A DNA stretch of 62,187 bases from Gallionella sp. GTDB taxonomy: Bacteria; Pseudomonadota; Gammaproteobacteria; Burkholderiales; Gallionellaceae. Shown here piece by piece: positions 55,561 to 62,187 of the stretch (the first letter of the stretch is position 1; every line of letters starts with the position of its first letter). The notes beneath the pieces were generated by a model. That model saw nothing but the letters and a program-made list of their open reading frames with translations. It ran no database searches and was not told the DNA's origin. The stretch is taken from NCBI GenBank assembly GCA_022340615.1, contig JAJDNO010000019.1:1-62187 (forward strand), written 5' to 3'. The translations under genes were made by a program, and so were the position numbers.

Positions 55561-56397
55561 ATGGCTGGTCTGGAAGCGCACTATTCTGCCCGCGACATCG
55601 AAACGAAAATCATGACGGCACTGCGCACGGTTGGTTTGGATCCCGATCAGGGCATCACGCCGGAGCAACTGGGGGCGCTCGATCATTTTCACACCGGCGG
55701 ATTCAAGGCGTCACGCGAACTGCAGGAGCTGGCGCAGATATGCGCCGCAGATCGCGTGCTCGATATTGGCGCCGGGCTGGCCGGTGCCGCCCGCATGCTT
55801 GCTCACTCGCCCGGCTGCAGCGTCGACTGCATCGAATTGACGTCCGATTATTGCACCGGTGCGGTACTGCTGAATCGGCTGACCGGTCTTGACGGCCGCA
55901 TCAATGTGCACCAGGGCAGCGCGCTTGACCTGCCTTTCCCCGACGATACGTTTGATGTCGTGTGGATGCAAAACGTCGGCATGAACATCGCGGACAAACG
56001 CACGCTCTACGCCGAGGTTTGCCGCGTACTCAAGCCCGGAGGGCGGTTCGCCTTTCAGGAGATGGCTGCCGGCAAGGAAGACGCCACGTTTTATTATCCG
56101 CTGCCGTGGGCCACTGAACCTGCCGACAACCTGCTGATCACTATCGAAGCGATGCACAGCGTACTCGGCGAATGTGGGCTCACTGCTGAAACCTTCGAGG
56201 ATGTCAGCGACATGATATTGAACAGTGGCCCCGTGAGCGTGACACCTGTGAGCGCGCCTCCCGCATCCACCGCGCCGGCTCAACTGGGCCTGTCGGTGTT
56301 CGTCGACAATCTCGCGGAAAAGGCCGGCAACGCGCGGCGCAGTCTTCAGGAAGGGCAGACCCGGTTTGTCAGGGGTGTATTCCTGGCGAAAGTGTAA
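55561..56397 (+). CDS. Class I SAM-dependent methyltransferase
   Basis: The product is 278 aa, with GAGGAACTGATT before the ATG. The SAM loop is VLDIGAGLAGAARML and the post-loop CRVLKPGGRFAFQEM. The DHFHTGGFKASRELQELA leader recalls glycine/sarcosine-type N-methyltransferases, but also ubiquinone-type methylases. The substrate is not assignable. A VOC gene follows by about 95 bases. Confidence 0.85.
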   Translation: MAGLEAHYSARDIETKIMTALRTVGLDPDQGITPEQLGALDHFHTGGFKASRELQELAQICAADRVLDIGAGLAGAARMLAHSPGCSVDCIELTSDYCTGAVLLNRLTGLDGRINVHQGSALDLPFPDDTFDVVWMQNVGMNIADKRTLYAEVCRVLKPGGRFAFQEMAAGKEDATFYYPLPWATEPADNLLITIEAMHSVLGECGLTAETFEDVSDMILNSGPVSVTPVSAPPASTAPAQLGLSVFVDNLAEKAGNARRSLQEGQTRFVRGVFLAKV

Positions 56398-56492
56398 GCG
56401 CGGGGCCGGCGCTGCAGGAACATTCGAAATACATTGCCAGCCTGGCTGAATAATGTACCAGCTTCATAAACTCAACGTTTGGAGAAATCAGA

Positions 56493-56864
56493 ATGGAAAA
56501 TTCACCTTTGGGATTCTTGCGCATCAAAGGCATTGCGCTCTCGGCCCCCGATATCGAGCGCGCCCACAAGTTCTATCGCGACACGCTTTCCCTCCCCCCG
56601 GTTGCGGTAGACGAAACCGAGGTCGGCTATCTTATGGGACAAACCATCCTGATGCTGAAGAACAAATGGCATGCCCCGCCTTCGGACAATCTGAGCCCCC
56701 GCATCACGATCGCCACCGAGCACGCCCCGGATACTGAAAAGGAACTGCTCGCGCGCGGCGTCTCCATCCCCGATCCGGTCAAGCAATATGGCGATTCCTA
56801 TTTCGGGAGTTTTCTGGACAGCGAGGGAAACAAGCTGTGGTTCTGTTCGCCCGTGCAAGCATAA
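56493..56864 (+). CDS. VOC (glyoxalase/dioxygenase-fold) family protein
   Basis: The product is 123 aa, with TTTGGAGAAATCAGA before the ATG. The fold marks are LSAPDIERAHKFYRDTL, then GQTILMLKN and the final DSEGNKLWFCSP. Metal ligands are unclear in the first half, and the substrate is unknown. Confidence 0.87.
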   Translation: MENSPLGFLRIKGIALSAPDIERAHKFYRDTLSLPPVAVDETEVGYLMGQTILMLKNKWHAPPSDNLSPRITIATEHAPDTEKELLARGVSIPDPVKQYGDSYFGSFLDSEGNKLWFCSPVQA

Positions 56865-56996
56865 GCATCGAGCCGCGCTTCCTGGATGAACATTGACCAG
56901 GCGGGAATATCCGCCATGTGCCGCGGTGCGTATCCCGACTGGCCGCTATCAGGAAACGAACCTGGGTTGACTGAGGGGCGAGGCCCGTCATTTCGC

Positions 56997-57040
56997 AAAA
57001 AGGAACAGGGCTTGCTCCTTATGTGATTTGCCCTGTTCCT
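56997..57040 (-). terminator. Rho-independent terminator of the carbonic anhydrase gene
   Basis: AGGAACAGGGC (57001-57011) and GCCCTGTTCCT (57030-57040) form a perfect 11-bp stem with an 18-base loop. Read on the minus strand, TTTTT follows the stem at 57001-56997. It begins 12 bases after the gene's stop. Confidence 0.9.
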
Positions 57041-57052
57041 GAATGCGGCATC

Positions 57053-57712
57053 TCAGCCAAACGTTCCCATCGGGCCCGGGTAGCTCACTTCCTCGAGCTT
57101 GCCGGTGTCCACATCGTAGATGAATCCGCGCACCGTGACCGCGTCCGGCCCGCTGGTCGGTATCCACGGATGGTTCAGGATCGAAGACATCCCGCGCCGG
57201 ACGTCCCACTCGAGGCGCTCCGTCTGCTGTGCGTTGCGTTCGCCGTCGAGCGGTTCGAGCTTGCCGCGGAACGCATGAAACGCAGATGGCATGGATGCAG
57301 ACTTGCCGCAACTTGTGAACTTGCGTTTCGTGGCCTGGCCCAGCAACTTCTCGGCAGCCGGGTCGCCTTCGAGACCGGCCTTGAGCAAGTCATCCGTGAA
57401 AGCGAGCATGCCGCAGCGGGTGTGATGGATCAGGATGATCTCGTTGGTATTGAGCAGATGATGCGAGATGATCAGGCAGCGGATCGTGTCGTCGGTCACC
57501 ACGCCGCCGGCGTTGCGGATGATGTGCGCATCCCCGGTCTGCAGGCCGAGCAGATCCTCCACATCGAGTCGCGCGTCCATGCACGCTACCACCGCCACAT
57601 GCTTGTCCGGGTTGATCGGCTGCTTTCCCGGATAAGCGGCATTGTGTACCGCCTGTCCGCTTGCATATTTCTTGTTGTTTTCCAGATACTGATCAGTGTG
57701 CTTGTTTGCCAT
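57053..57712 (-). CDS. Beta-class carbonic anhydrase
   Basis: The product is 219 aa from the ATG at 57712, with AGGA just upstream. It hydrates CO2 reversibly. Zinc ligands fit Cys44 (with the Asp46/Arg48 dyad in ACMDARLD), His97 and Cys100 (HHTRCGM). It resembles the small Cab/beta-CA-like clade, here with a C-terminal addition ([10 protein letters not shown] to the end) also seen in the longer members. It suits an autotroph. Confidence 0.92.
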   Translation of the reverse strand: MANKHTDQYLENNKKYASGQAVHNAAYPGKQPINPDKHVAVVACMDARLDVEDLLGLQTGDAHIIRNAGGVVTDDTIRCLIISHHLLNTNEIILIHHTRCGMLAFTDDLLKAGLEGDPAAEKLLGQATKRKFTSCGKSASMPSAFHAFRGKLEPLDGERNAQQTERLEWDVRRGMSSILNHPWIPTSGPDAVTVRGFIYDVDTGKLEEVSYPGPMGTFG

Positions 57713-58016
57713 GATTCCTCCTAAATTTTTAATTATGGAGTCGGCAACGGCTTTCATTGCCGGTGTCTTGCCGCCTGATCTGCCGGGGCGACAAGCGGAA
57801 AATGCTACGCTTCAATCCTGGATACCGCAAAACAATTGCTCTGCGCAGGATGTCCGGAGTGTTCAGTCAATGATGATGAGCCAGTGGGGTTGGCTCGAAG
57901 CCCGTGATTTTTCGGAAACAATGTGGTTGCATGACCATGTGAATCGAGATACTTTTTGATACAAAAAAGAAATCCGATCCTTTGAAAACCAATCGACCAA
58001 ATCGCGAGGAATCGCC
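57713..58016. other. Intergenic region between carbonic anhydrase and cupin genes
   Basis: About 300 bases separate two divergent genes. An 87-codon plus-strand frame (57696-57959) overlaps the carbonic anhydrase start and looks non-coding. No clear promoter or repeat is visible. Confidence 0.5.
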
Positions 58017-58511
58017 ATGAACAATCAAACACACAACGAACAAAACGCCCCCGTCGCCATCCTGGCGGCGCAAGCTCCGCGACGCGCAAAAAACACGAAC
58101 TATCCCGAGCCGTTCGCCTCGCGCATGGCGGGGCGGGAAAAACGTCAGCTCGGCGACCTGTTCGGCCTCACCAACTTCGGGGTGAACCTGACGCGGCTGT
58201 TGCCCGGTGGAATCTCGGCCTTGCGGCACGCCCATTCCAGACAGGACGAGTTCATCTACATATTGCAGGGCAATCCGGTGCTGATTACCGATGCCGGCGA
58301 AACGCAACTTTCTCCGGGCATGTGCGCCGGATTCAGGTACGGTACCGGCAATGCGCACCAGTTGCTGAATCGCTCCGGCGAAGAAGTCATCTACCTCGAG
58401 GTCGGCGACCGCAGCGCAGGCGATACCGTCGTGTATCCCGACGATGACATGCAGGCCGCCATGGTCGCAGGCAAATGGCAGTACTCGCACAAGGACGGCA
58501 CGCCGTATTGA
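58017..58511 (+). CDS. Cupin domain protein
   Basis: The product is 164 aa, with GAGGAATCGCC before the ATG. A single cupin barrel carries the full metal site: SALRHAHSRQDEFIYILQG, then GNAHQLLNRS. It matches the common family of uncharacterised bacterial cupins with an N-terminal RRAKNTNYPEPFASRMAGR segment. Function is unknown. Confidence 0.9.
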   Translation: MNNQTHNEQNAPVAILAAQAPRRAKNTNYPEPFASRMAGREKRQLGDLFGLTNFGVNLTRLLPGGISALRHAHSRQDEFIYILQGNPVLITDAGETQLSPGMCAGFRYGTGNAHQLLNRSGEEVIYLEVGDRSAGDTVVYPDDDMQAAMVAGKWQYSHKDGTPY

Positions 58512-58701
58512 AGCCCGCCCATACTGCATCAGCCCATGACTGAAGCGATAAAGGATCGGAGATCAACAGGTTTCGTGCAAAGAACGAGGCAATGTATCCA
58601 TGTTTTTTGCATGTAATTTCGGGAATAAAACCGAATTGCGGCAATTGAATTAGCTGCCGGCAAGACATTGGTGCAGAATGAAGCTTGCAAGTACAACATG
58701 A

Positions 58702-59319
58702 ATGCAAAATATGACATATTTGAATACCGAAAATATGCCCGTGTTGATTGGACTGCTTGTTGCAGCCATCGCCGTTGTCATTGCCGTGATCCTGTTTGTT
58801 CGCAATTTGCGCAAGACGGCCGATAGCAGAAACATTTCGACGGTCATAAAAAAATACAGCGATGCATATGAGCGTGACGTTGTTTTCCCGGATGGCATAG
58901 GCGGCTACTTCTTTATCGATTACCTGATACTGTTGCCAGGCAGAATTCTCGCGCTGAATATTTCCCGGATGGCGGGTTATGTTTTTGGCGGAGACAACAT
59001 CGAGATATGGACGCAGGTTGAAAACAACAAGTCTGCAAAATTCAAGAATCCGCTCGAGGATGTGAAACATTTCGTAAAGCTTGCGGCAGAACAATTGAAA
59101 TTTGACGGGATCACCGCGAGGGTGCTGTTTGACAGCAAAAGCGAGTTTCCCAAGGGCGTGCCCGAAGGCGTGCTGCAATTGGCAAACTTCAACGAAAACA
59201 TGACCGCCTGGGCAGCGGAGAAAACCGCGGCAGACGCGACAAAAAAAGCCTGGGATAAATTGTCGGCGCTGCTGTCGGAAAGCCGGGAACGTTACAACAA
59301 GGAAACCGGGGCTGTTTAA
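58702..59319 (+). CDS. Membrane-anchored NERD-like protein
   Basis: The product is 205 aa. One membrane helix (about residues 12-33) is followed by a NERD-like (nuclease-related) domain: FIDYLILLPGRILALNI, then FKNPLEDVKHFVKLAAEQL. The usual acidic/lysine motif (here LALNIS) lacks the catalytic-looking E-x-K, so nuclease activity is doubtful. The tail is charged and helical. Start choice among ATGs at 58702, 58711 and 58735 is open. Confidence 0.65.
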   Translation: MQNMTYLNTENMPVLIGLLVAAIAVVIAVILFVRNLRKTADSRNISTVIKKYSDAYERDVVFPDGIGGYFFIDYLILLPGRILALNISRMAGYVFGGDNIEIWTQVENNKSAKFKNPLEDVKHFVKLAAEQLKFDGITARVLFDSKSEFPKGVPEGVLQLANFNENMTAWAAEKTAADATKKAWDKLSALLSESRERYNKETGAV

Positions 59320-59377
59320 GCCTGCCCCGATCATTTGCACCAAGGCGGCCCTCCGCAATATATCCAGAAGCCCAGCC

Positions 59378-60028
59378 ATGACCATCCCCCGAAATTGCTC
59401 CCTGCGGCAGTTTGTGTTGCTGCTTGCCGCAATCGTGCTGATTGCCGCCTGTTCTCACAAAGCCAAAGAGCACGCACTGCCCGCCGGCAGCGAGGTGCTG
59501 GCACTGGGCGACAGCCTGACCCAGGGCGCCGGCGTGACGCCCGAACAAGCATGGCCGAACCTGCTGGCACAAAAGACCGGGTGGGTGGTGGTCAATGGCG
59601 GAGTCAATGGCGACACCAGCGAACAGGCGTTGCGGCGCCTGCCGGGCCTGCTGGAGCAACACAACCCGGTACTGGTGCTGGTCACGCTGGGCGGCAACGA
59701 CATGCTGCGCCGCCTGCCCGAACAACAAACTGTCGCCAACCTGGAACGGATACTCGCCCTGATCAAGGCACACGGGGCGAAGGCGGTGCTGCTGGCAACG
59801 CCAGACCCGAGCCCGATGCGCGCCGCTTTTCGGGATCTGGCCGCCCCCGATTTCTACCGCAAACTCGCCGAAGCGCAGCACGTCCCGCTGATCGAGGATG
59901 CGATTGCCGATGTCTTGTCTGATCCGGAACTGAAGGGCGATGCCGTGCATCCGAATGCCGCAGGGCATGCACGCCTGGCTGAGAAAATCTACAAGGAACT
60001 GCAGTCGATCGGATACGCCGGCTTGTAG
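59378..60028 (+). CDS. Lipoprotein SGNH/GDSL arylesterase (TesA-like)
   Basis: The product is 216 aa with a lipobox (LIAAC, Cys25). All four SGNH blocks are present: Ser46 (ALGDSLTQG), Gly in VNGDTS, Asn107 (LGGNDML) and Asp188/His191 (GDAVHPNAAGH). It hydrolyses esters or thioesters in the periplasm. Its last 70 codons are copied in degenerate form at 61127-61352. Confidence 0.92.
   Translation: MTIPRNCSLRQFVLLLAAIVLIAACSHKAKEHALPAGSEVLALGDSLTQGAGVTPEQAWPNLLAQKTGWVVVNGGVNGDTSEQALRRLPGLLEQHNPVLVLVTLGGNDMLRRLPEQQTVANLERILALIKAHGAKAVLLATPDPSPMRAAFRDLAAPDFYRKLAEAQHVPLIEDAIADVLSDPELKGDAVHPNAAGHARLAEKIYKELQSIGYAGL
59794..60021 (+). repeat. Direct repeat, intact copy (esterase 3' end)
   Basis: This stretch matches 61127-61352 in the same orientation at about 87 percent by hand count over the first 208 bases. 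It spans codons 140-214 of the esterase. The two copies bracket the AEC transporter gene on the opposite strand. Confidence 0.9.
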
Positions 60029-60105
60029 ACCCCAGTGTAGAGCCCAGTGTATAAATCTCAGGGACGGAGCCCGACAGATTCAGTTGCATCTCCGCTTGTT
60101 TCCGG

Positions 60106-60984
60106 TTACTTGAGCACAAACATCAGCGCCAGCGGAATAAACACCAGCGCCGCCACATTGCCGATCAACACCATGGACGCAACCTTCTCCGGTTCCTGGG
60201 AATAACGCTCCGCAAACATGTAGTTCAACACCGCCGGCGGCAGCGCGCCGAACACGATCAATTGCGCATGCTGGATACCGGTCAGATTCAGGCTCCATCC
60301 GACTGCATAGGCCAGTGCAATGCCGGCAACCGGCCGCACCACGGCAATCAGCAAACCGAGATGGAATTCGGCCAATGTCATTTGCGCCAGCCTGACACCC
60401 AGCGCAAACATCATCAGCGGTATCGAGACCTCGCCGAGCATTCGAATCGCGGTCATCAACGGCGCCCACATATGCAATTCGGCCAGGTTGAGACCGAGGC
60501 CAACAACGGTTGCCAGCAGCACCGGCACTTTCCATAAATCCCTCAGCCGTGCCTTGTGATTCAGGAACCATGCGCCAAAGCTGAAGTGCAGCATATTGGA
60601 GACGAGAAACATCACGACGGCCGCCGGCATCGCATCCTCGCCGAACGCAAGCACCGCCAGCGGCAGGCCGAGATTGCCGCAATTGTTGAACATCATCGAC
60701 GGCACGATGGTCTTGGGCGATGTCCGCGAAAGGCGTGCCGTGATTAATCCCGCCAGGCCCGATGCGGCAACCAGCAGGAAGGTGCCCAGCCCAAGTCTGG
60801 CGAACTCGGAAATATGAAAATCGCCTTTTACCAGCACGCCCAGTACCAGCGCCGGCAGGAAGTAGTCCATGTTGAGCTGGTTGGCCACGTCCATTTCAGG
60901 ACGATGGCGACGCCCCGCCCACACGCCAACCGATACCACGGCAACGAGCGGGAAAACAATTTCAAGGATATGCAAGAAGATCAT
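60106..60984 (-). CDS. AEC family transporter (second)
   Basis: The product is 292 aa with about ten membrane helices and the family patterns MFNNCGNLGLPLAV and FGALPPAVLNYMFAERY. It is a distant paralogue of the protein at 18479-19384. It lies between the esterase gene and its partial copy. The substrate is unknown. Confidence 0.9.
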   Translation of the reverse strand: MIFLHILEIVFPLVAVVSVGVWAGRRHRPEMDVANQLNMDYFLPALVLGVLVKGDFHISEFARLGLGTFLLVAASGLAGLITARLSRTSPKTIVPSMMFNNCGNLGLPLAVLAFGEDAMPAAVVMFLVSNMLHFSFGAWFLNHKARLRDLWKVPVLLATVVGLGLNLAELHMWAPLMTAIRMLGEVSIPLMMFALGVRLAQMTLAEFHLGLLIAVVRPVAGIALAYAVGWSLNLTGIQHAQLIVFGALPPAVLNYMFAERYSQEPEKVASMVLIGNVAALVFIPLALMFVLK

Positions 60985-61124
60985 TGAGCAAACAACCCGG
61001 AAGTTTCACCACGCGACGGATGTCGACGGGATGCGATCACGAACAGTGCAGCAAACAGTATCACTTTACCATCGGCGCGGATTGTCCGACACCCAACGCG
61101 GTCAGCACAGCGAATGCTTGAAAG

Positions 61125-61337
61125 ATGGCAACGCCAAACCCGAGCCCGATGCGCGCCGTATTTCAAAATCTGTCTTCGCCTGATTTCTACCGCAAGGTCG
61201 CCGAAGCGCAGCACGTCCCGCTGATCGCGATCGCGATTGCCGATGTCTTGTCTGATCCAGAGCTGAAGGGCAATGCCCTGCATCCGAATGCCGAAGGGCA
61301 TGAACGCCTGGCTGAAAAGATTTACAAGGAACTGTAG
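61125..61337 (+). pseudogene. Decayed 3' fragment of the SGNH esterase
   Basis: A 70-codon frame matches residues 141-209 of the esterase at 59378. It lacks the GDS, Gly and GND blocks. The DxxH motif is changed to NALH, so the catalytic Asp is lost, and a CAG-to-TAG change truncates the end. An ATG is formed by chance at the junction, with no convincing ribosome binding site. It is a remnant of a partial duplication, not an enzyme. Confidence 0.85.
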
Positions 61338-61352
61338 TCTTGGATATGCCGG
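61127..61352 (+). repeat. Direct repeat, degenerate copy
   Basis: This is the second copy of 59794-60021, 1,333 bp downstream, with a 2-bp net deletion near its end. Changes fall in all codon positions, as expected after loss of constraint. Confidence 0.9.
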
Positions 61353-61409
61353 TTGGCGAAATCCAGCAGCGTCGCGCCGACGAAGATACTGAAAGCAAGC
61401 GAAACACGC

Positions 61410-61700
61410 TCACCAAATGTGCTGTACTACTGCCAACTGCGCGACGGCCTTAGCCGGCCCCTGCACGTAGGCTTGGTGCGCTGCGCTCGCGATATATCGC
61501 TTGAATGCTGCGATGTCTTCGAAATCGAACACGGTGGCCATGTCGTAGTTGTTTGGTCCACGTCCGACGTCGAGACCAACACGGGCAGCTATAATTTCTG
61601 GCACCTGTGTTGGCAACTGCTCAATGGCGTCGCGCAACGCCTGTCGTTCGGCGTCAGTCGCCTCCGGCTTCCACTTCACGAGCACAATATGGCGGAACAT
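61410..61700 (-). CDS. Dabb (stress-responsive alpha/beta barrel) family protein
   Basis: The product is 96 aa, with GGGAGGATCGAC before the ATG. The family pattern is visible: FRHIVLVKWKPEATDAER, then VGLDVGRGPNNYDMATVFDFED and the YIASAAHQAYV helix. Members form dimeric ferredoxin-like barrels of mostly unknown role. Confidence 0.9.
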   Translation of the reverse strand: MFRHIVLVKWKPEATDAERQALRDAIEQLPTQVPEIIAARVGLDVGRGPNNYDMATVFDFEDIAAFKRYIASAAHQAYVQGPAKAVAQLAVVQHIW

Positions 61701-61727
61701 GTCGATCCTCCCTGGTAGTGTCCACTA

Positions 61728-61895
61728 ATGGGGCGAAGCGGCAGTCTATTCACAAATATTCATACCGTAAAGCTGCCGACCTCGAACGTCAGAAACTGGC
61801 ACGGAGCAGAACTTCAAAGTATCAAGTTCAAAGCCCTTAAGCAGACCCTCGCTGAGATATGCCAACGACACTCAGCGGACGTAGCGACTTTCTGA
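61728..61895 (+). CDS. Doubtful 55-codon frame
   Basis: An ATG at 61728 opens a 55-codon frame (with KLPTSNVRNWHGAEL and AEICQRHSADVATF segments) that has a protein-like composition but no good ribosome binding site. It may be a fragment of a decayed gene. The rest of 61701-62063 shows no gene, RNA or repeat that I can support. Confidence 0.2.
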   Translation: MGRSGSLFTNIHTVKLPTSNVRNWHGAELQSIKFKALKQTLAEICQRHSADVATF

Positions 61896-62063
61896 AGCCG
61901 GGTGTCCAACGTCTTGCGCAACCGGCTGCTCAAAACGGTATAGCAATGATGAAATCCCGGTGGGTCGACATTAAATGATTTCGTGATCGATACAAACACA
62001 GCATAATAGTCATGCACTACCCACAAACCCGACCCGAAAATAAGACTTCAGGATTCAACAGGC

Positions 62064-62187
62064 ATGACAGATATTCTAAACAAATTCATGAGTGGACAGA
62101 CTGATGACAACGGTAAAAGCGCCGCATTGGCTGATATTGAATTGATGTTGAGCCGGGTACTGGCAGAGGCTGAGATATTTCATCTTG
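62064..62187 (+). CDS. Unidentified protein, 5' end only
   Basis: An ATG at 62064 opens a frame that runs off the window after 41 codons. The visible part is hydrophilic and helical (DILNKFMSGQTDD, ADIELMLSRVLAEAEIF). The ribosome binding site is weak (CAGGC). No family can be named from this part. Confidence 0.45.
   Translation, partial: MTDILNKFMSGQTDDNGKSAALADIELMLSRVLAEAEIFHL

Noticed and set aside
61814-62026. 70-codon minus-strand frame near the right edge
   Set aside because: It has no ribosome binding site or recognisable pattern and overlaps another weak frame.

Overview
The window is about 62 kb of dense chromosomal DNA, moderately GC-rich, with short intergenic gaps, many ATGA start/stop overlaps and no phage, plasmid or CRISPR region. 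The gene content suggests a Gram-negative betaproteobacterium, possibly of the Nitrosomonadales/Gallionellaceae type: outer-membrane porins, MipA/OmpV, several lipoproteins, TgpA-DUF58-MoxR, Mqo, GlcDEF, an AlgP/H1-like Lys/Ala repeat protein and a GDCCVxC protein. Glycolate oxidase plus a beta-carbonic anhydrase would suit an autotroph. The ectABCD set points to exposure to osmotic stress. The taxonomic call is inference from gene content only.

Layout. 1-6.2 kb: the end of a MalF/MalG-type sugar ABC permease pair, two secreted proteins with a glucodextranase C-terminal-like domain on either side of a large outer-membrane barrel, and an aldo/keto reductase. 6.2-11.4 kb (minus): tRNA-Ser(TGA), queD, tgpA, a DUF58 protein, moxR and an Mth938-like gene. 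A 272-bp MITE-like inverted-repeat element sits exactly between moxR and the DUF58 gene. 11.5-18.4 kb (plus): a GT39-type glycosyltransferase, alaA, a GNAT, hom, a cupin, thrC and a GDCCVxC protein. 18.5-25 kb (plus): an AEC transporter, ectA-ectB-ectC-ectD, an SSS symporter and a MarC protein. 25-32.6 kb: a degenerate GGDEF protein, two tiny membrane proteins, glcDEF, MipA and a DUF6279 lipoprotein.

32.7-41.8 kb: a methyltransferase, a PEGA/SHOCT-like lipoprotein with an alpha/beta hydrolase, and a signalling island made of a porin, a PstS-like periplasmic protein and a hybrid histidine kinase flanked by twin single-domain response regulators, followed by a split HPP/CBS pair. 41.9-50 kb: DUF3185, an MFS exporter, mqo, and a five-gene redox operon (FMN reductase, pirin, DoxX, YgiD-type dioxygenase, YpfH-type esterase) divergent from a LysR gene whose start codon lies inside a perfect 18-bp palindrome. 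50-62 kb: the 29-residue-repeat H1-like protein, a ChrR-like tandem cupin, a TSUP transporter, a PAS-GGDEF-EAL protein, a methyltransferase, a VOC protein, beta-carbonic anhydrase, a cupin, a NERD-like protein, a lipoprotein SGNH esterase with a decayed partial copy 1.33 kb downstream on the other side of an AEC transporter, and a Dabb protein. An unidentified gene runs off the right edge.

Functional links: hom and ectB both consume aspartate semialdehyde, so threonine/methionine and ectoine synthesis share a branch point and lie within about 5 kb. TgpA/DUF58/MoxR form one conserved operon. GlcDEF is a complete glycolate oxidase. The porin, PstS-like protein, kinase and twin regulators look like one sensory module, which together with the MITE-interrupted operon and the esterase duplication is the most interesting content here.
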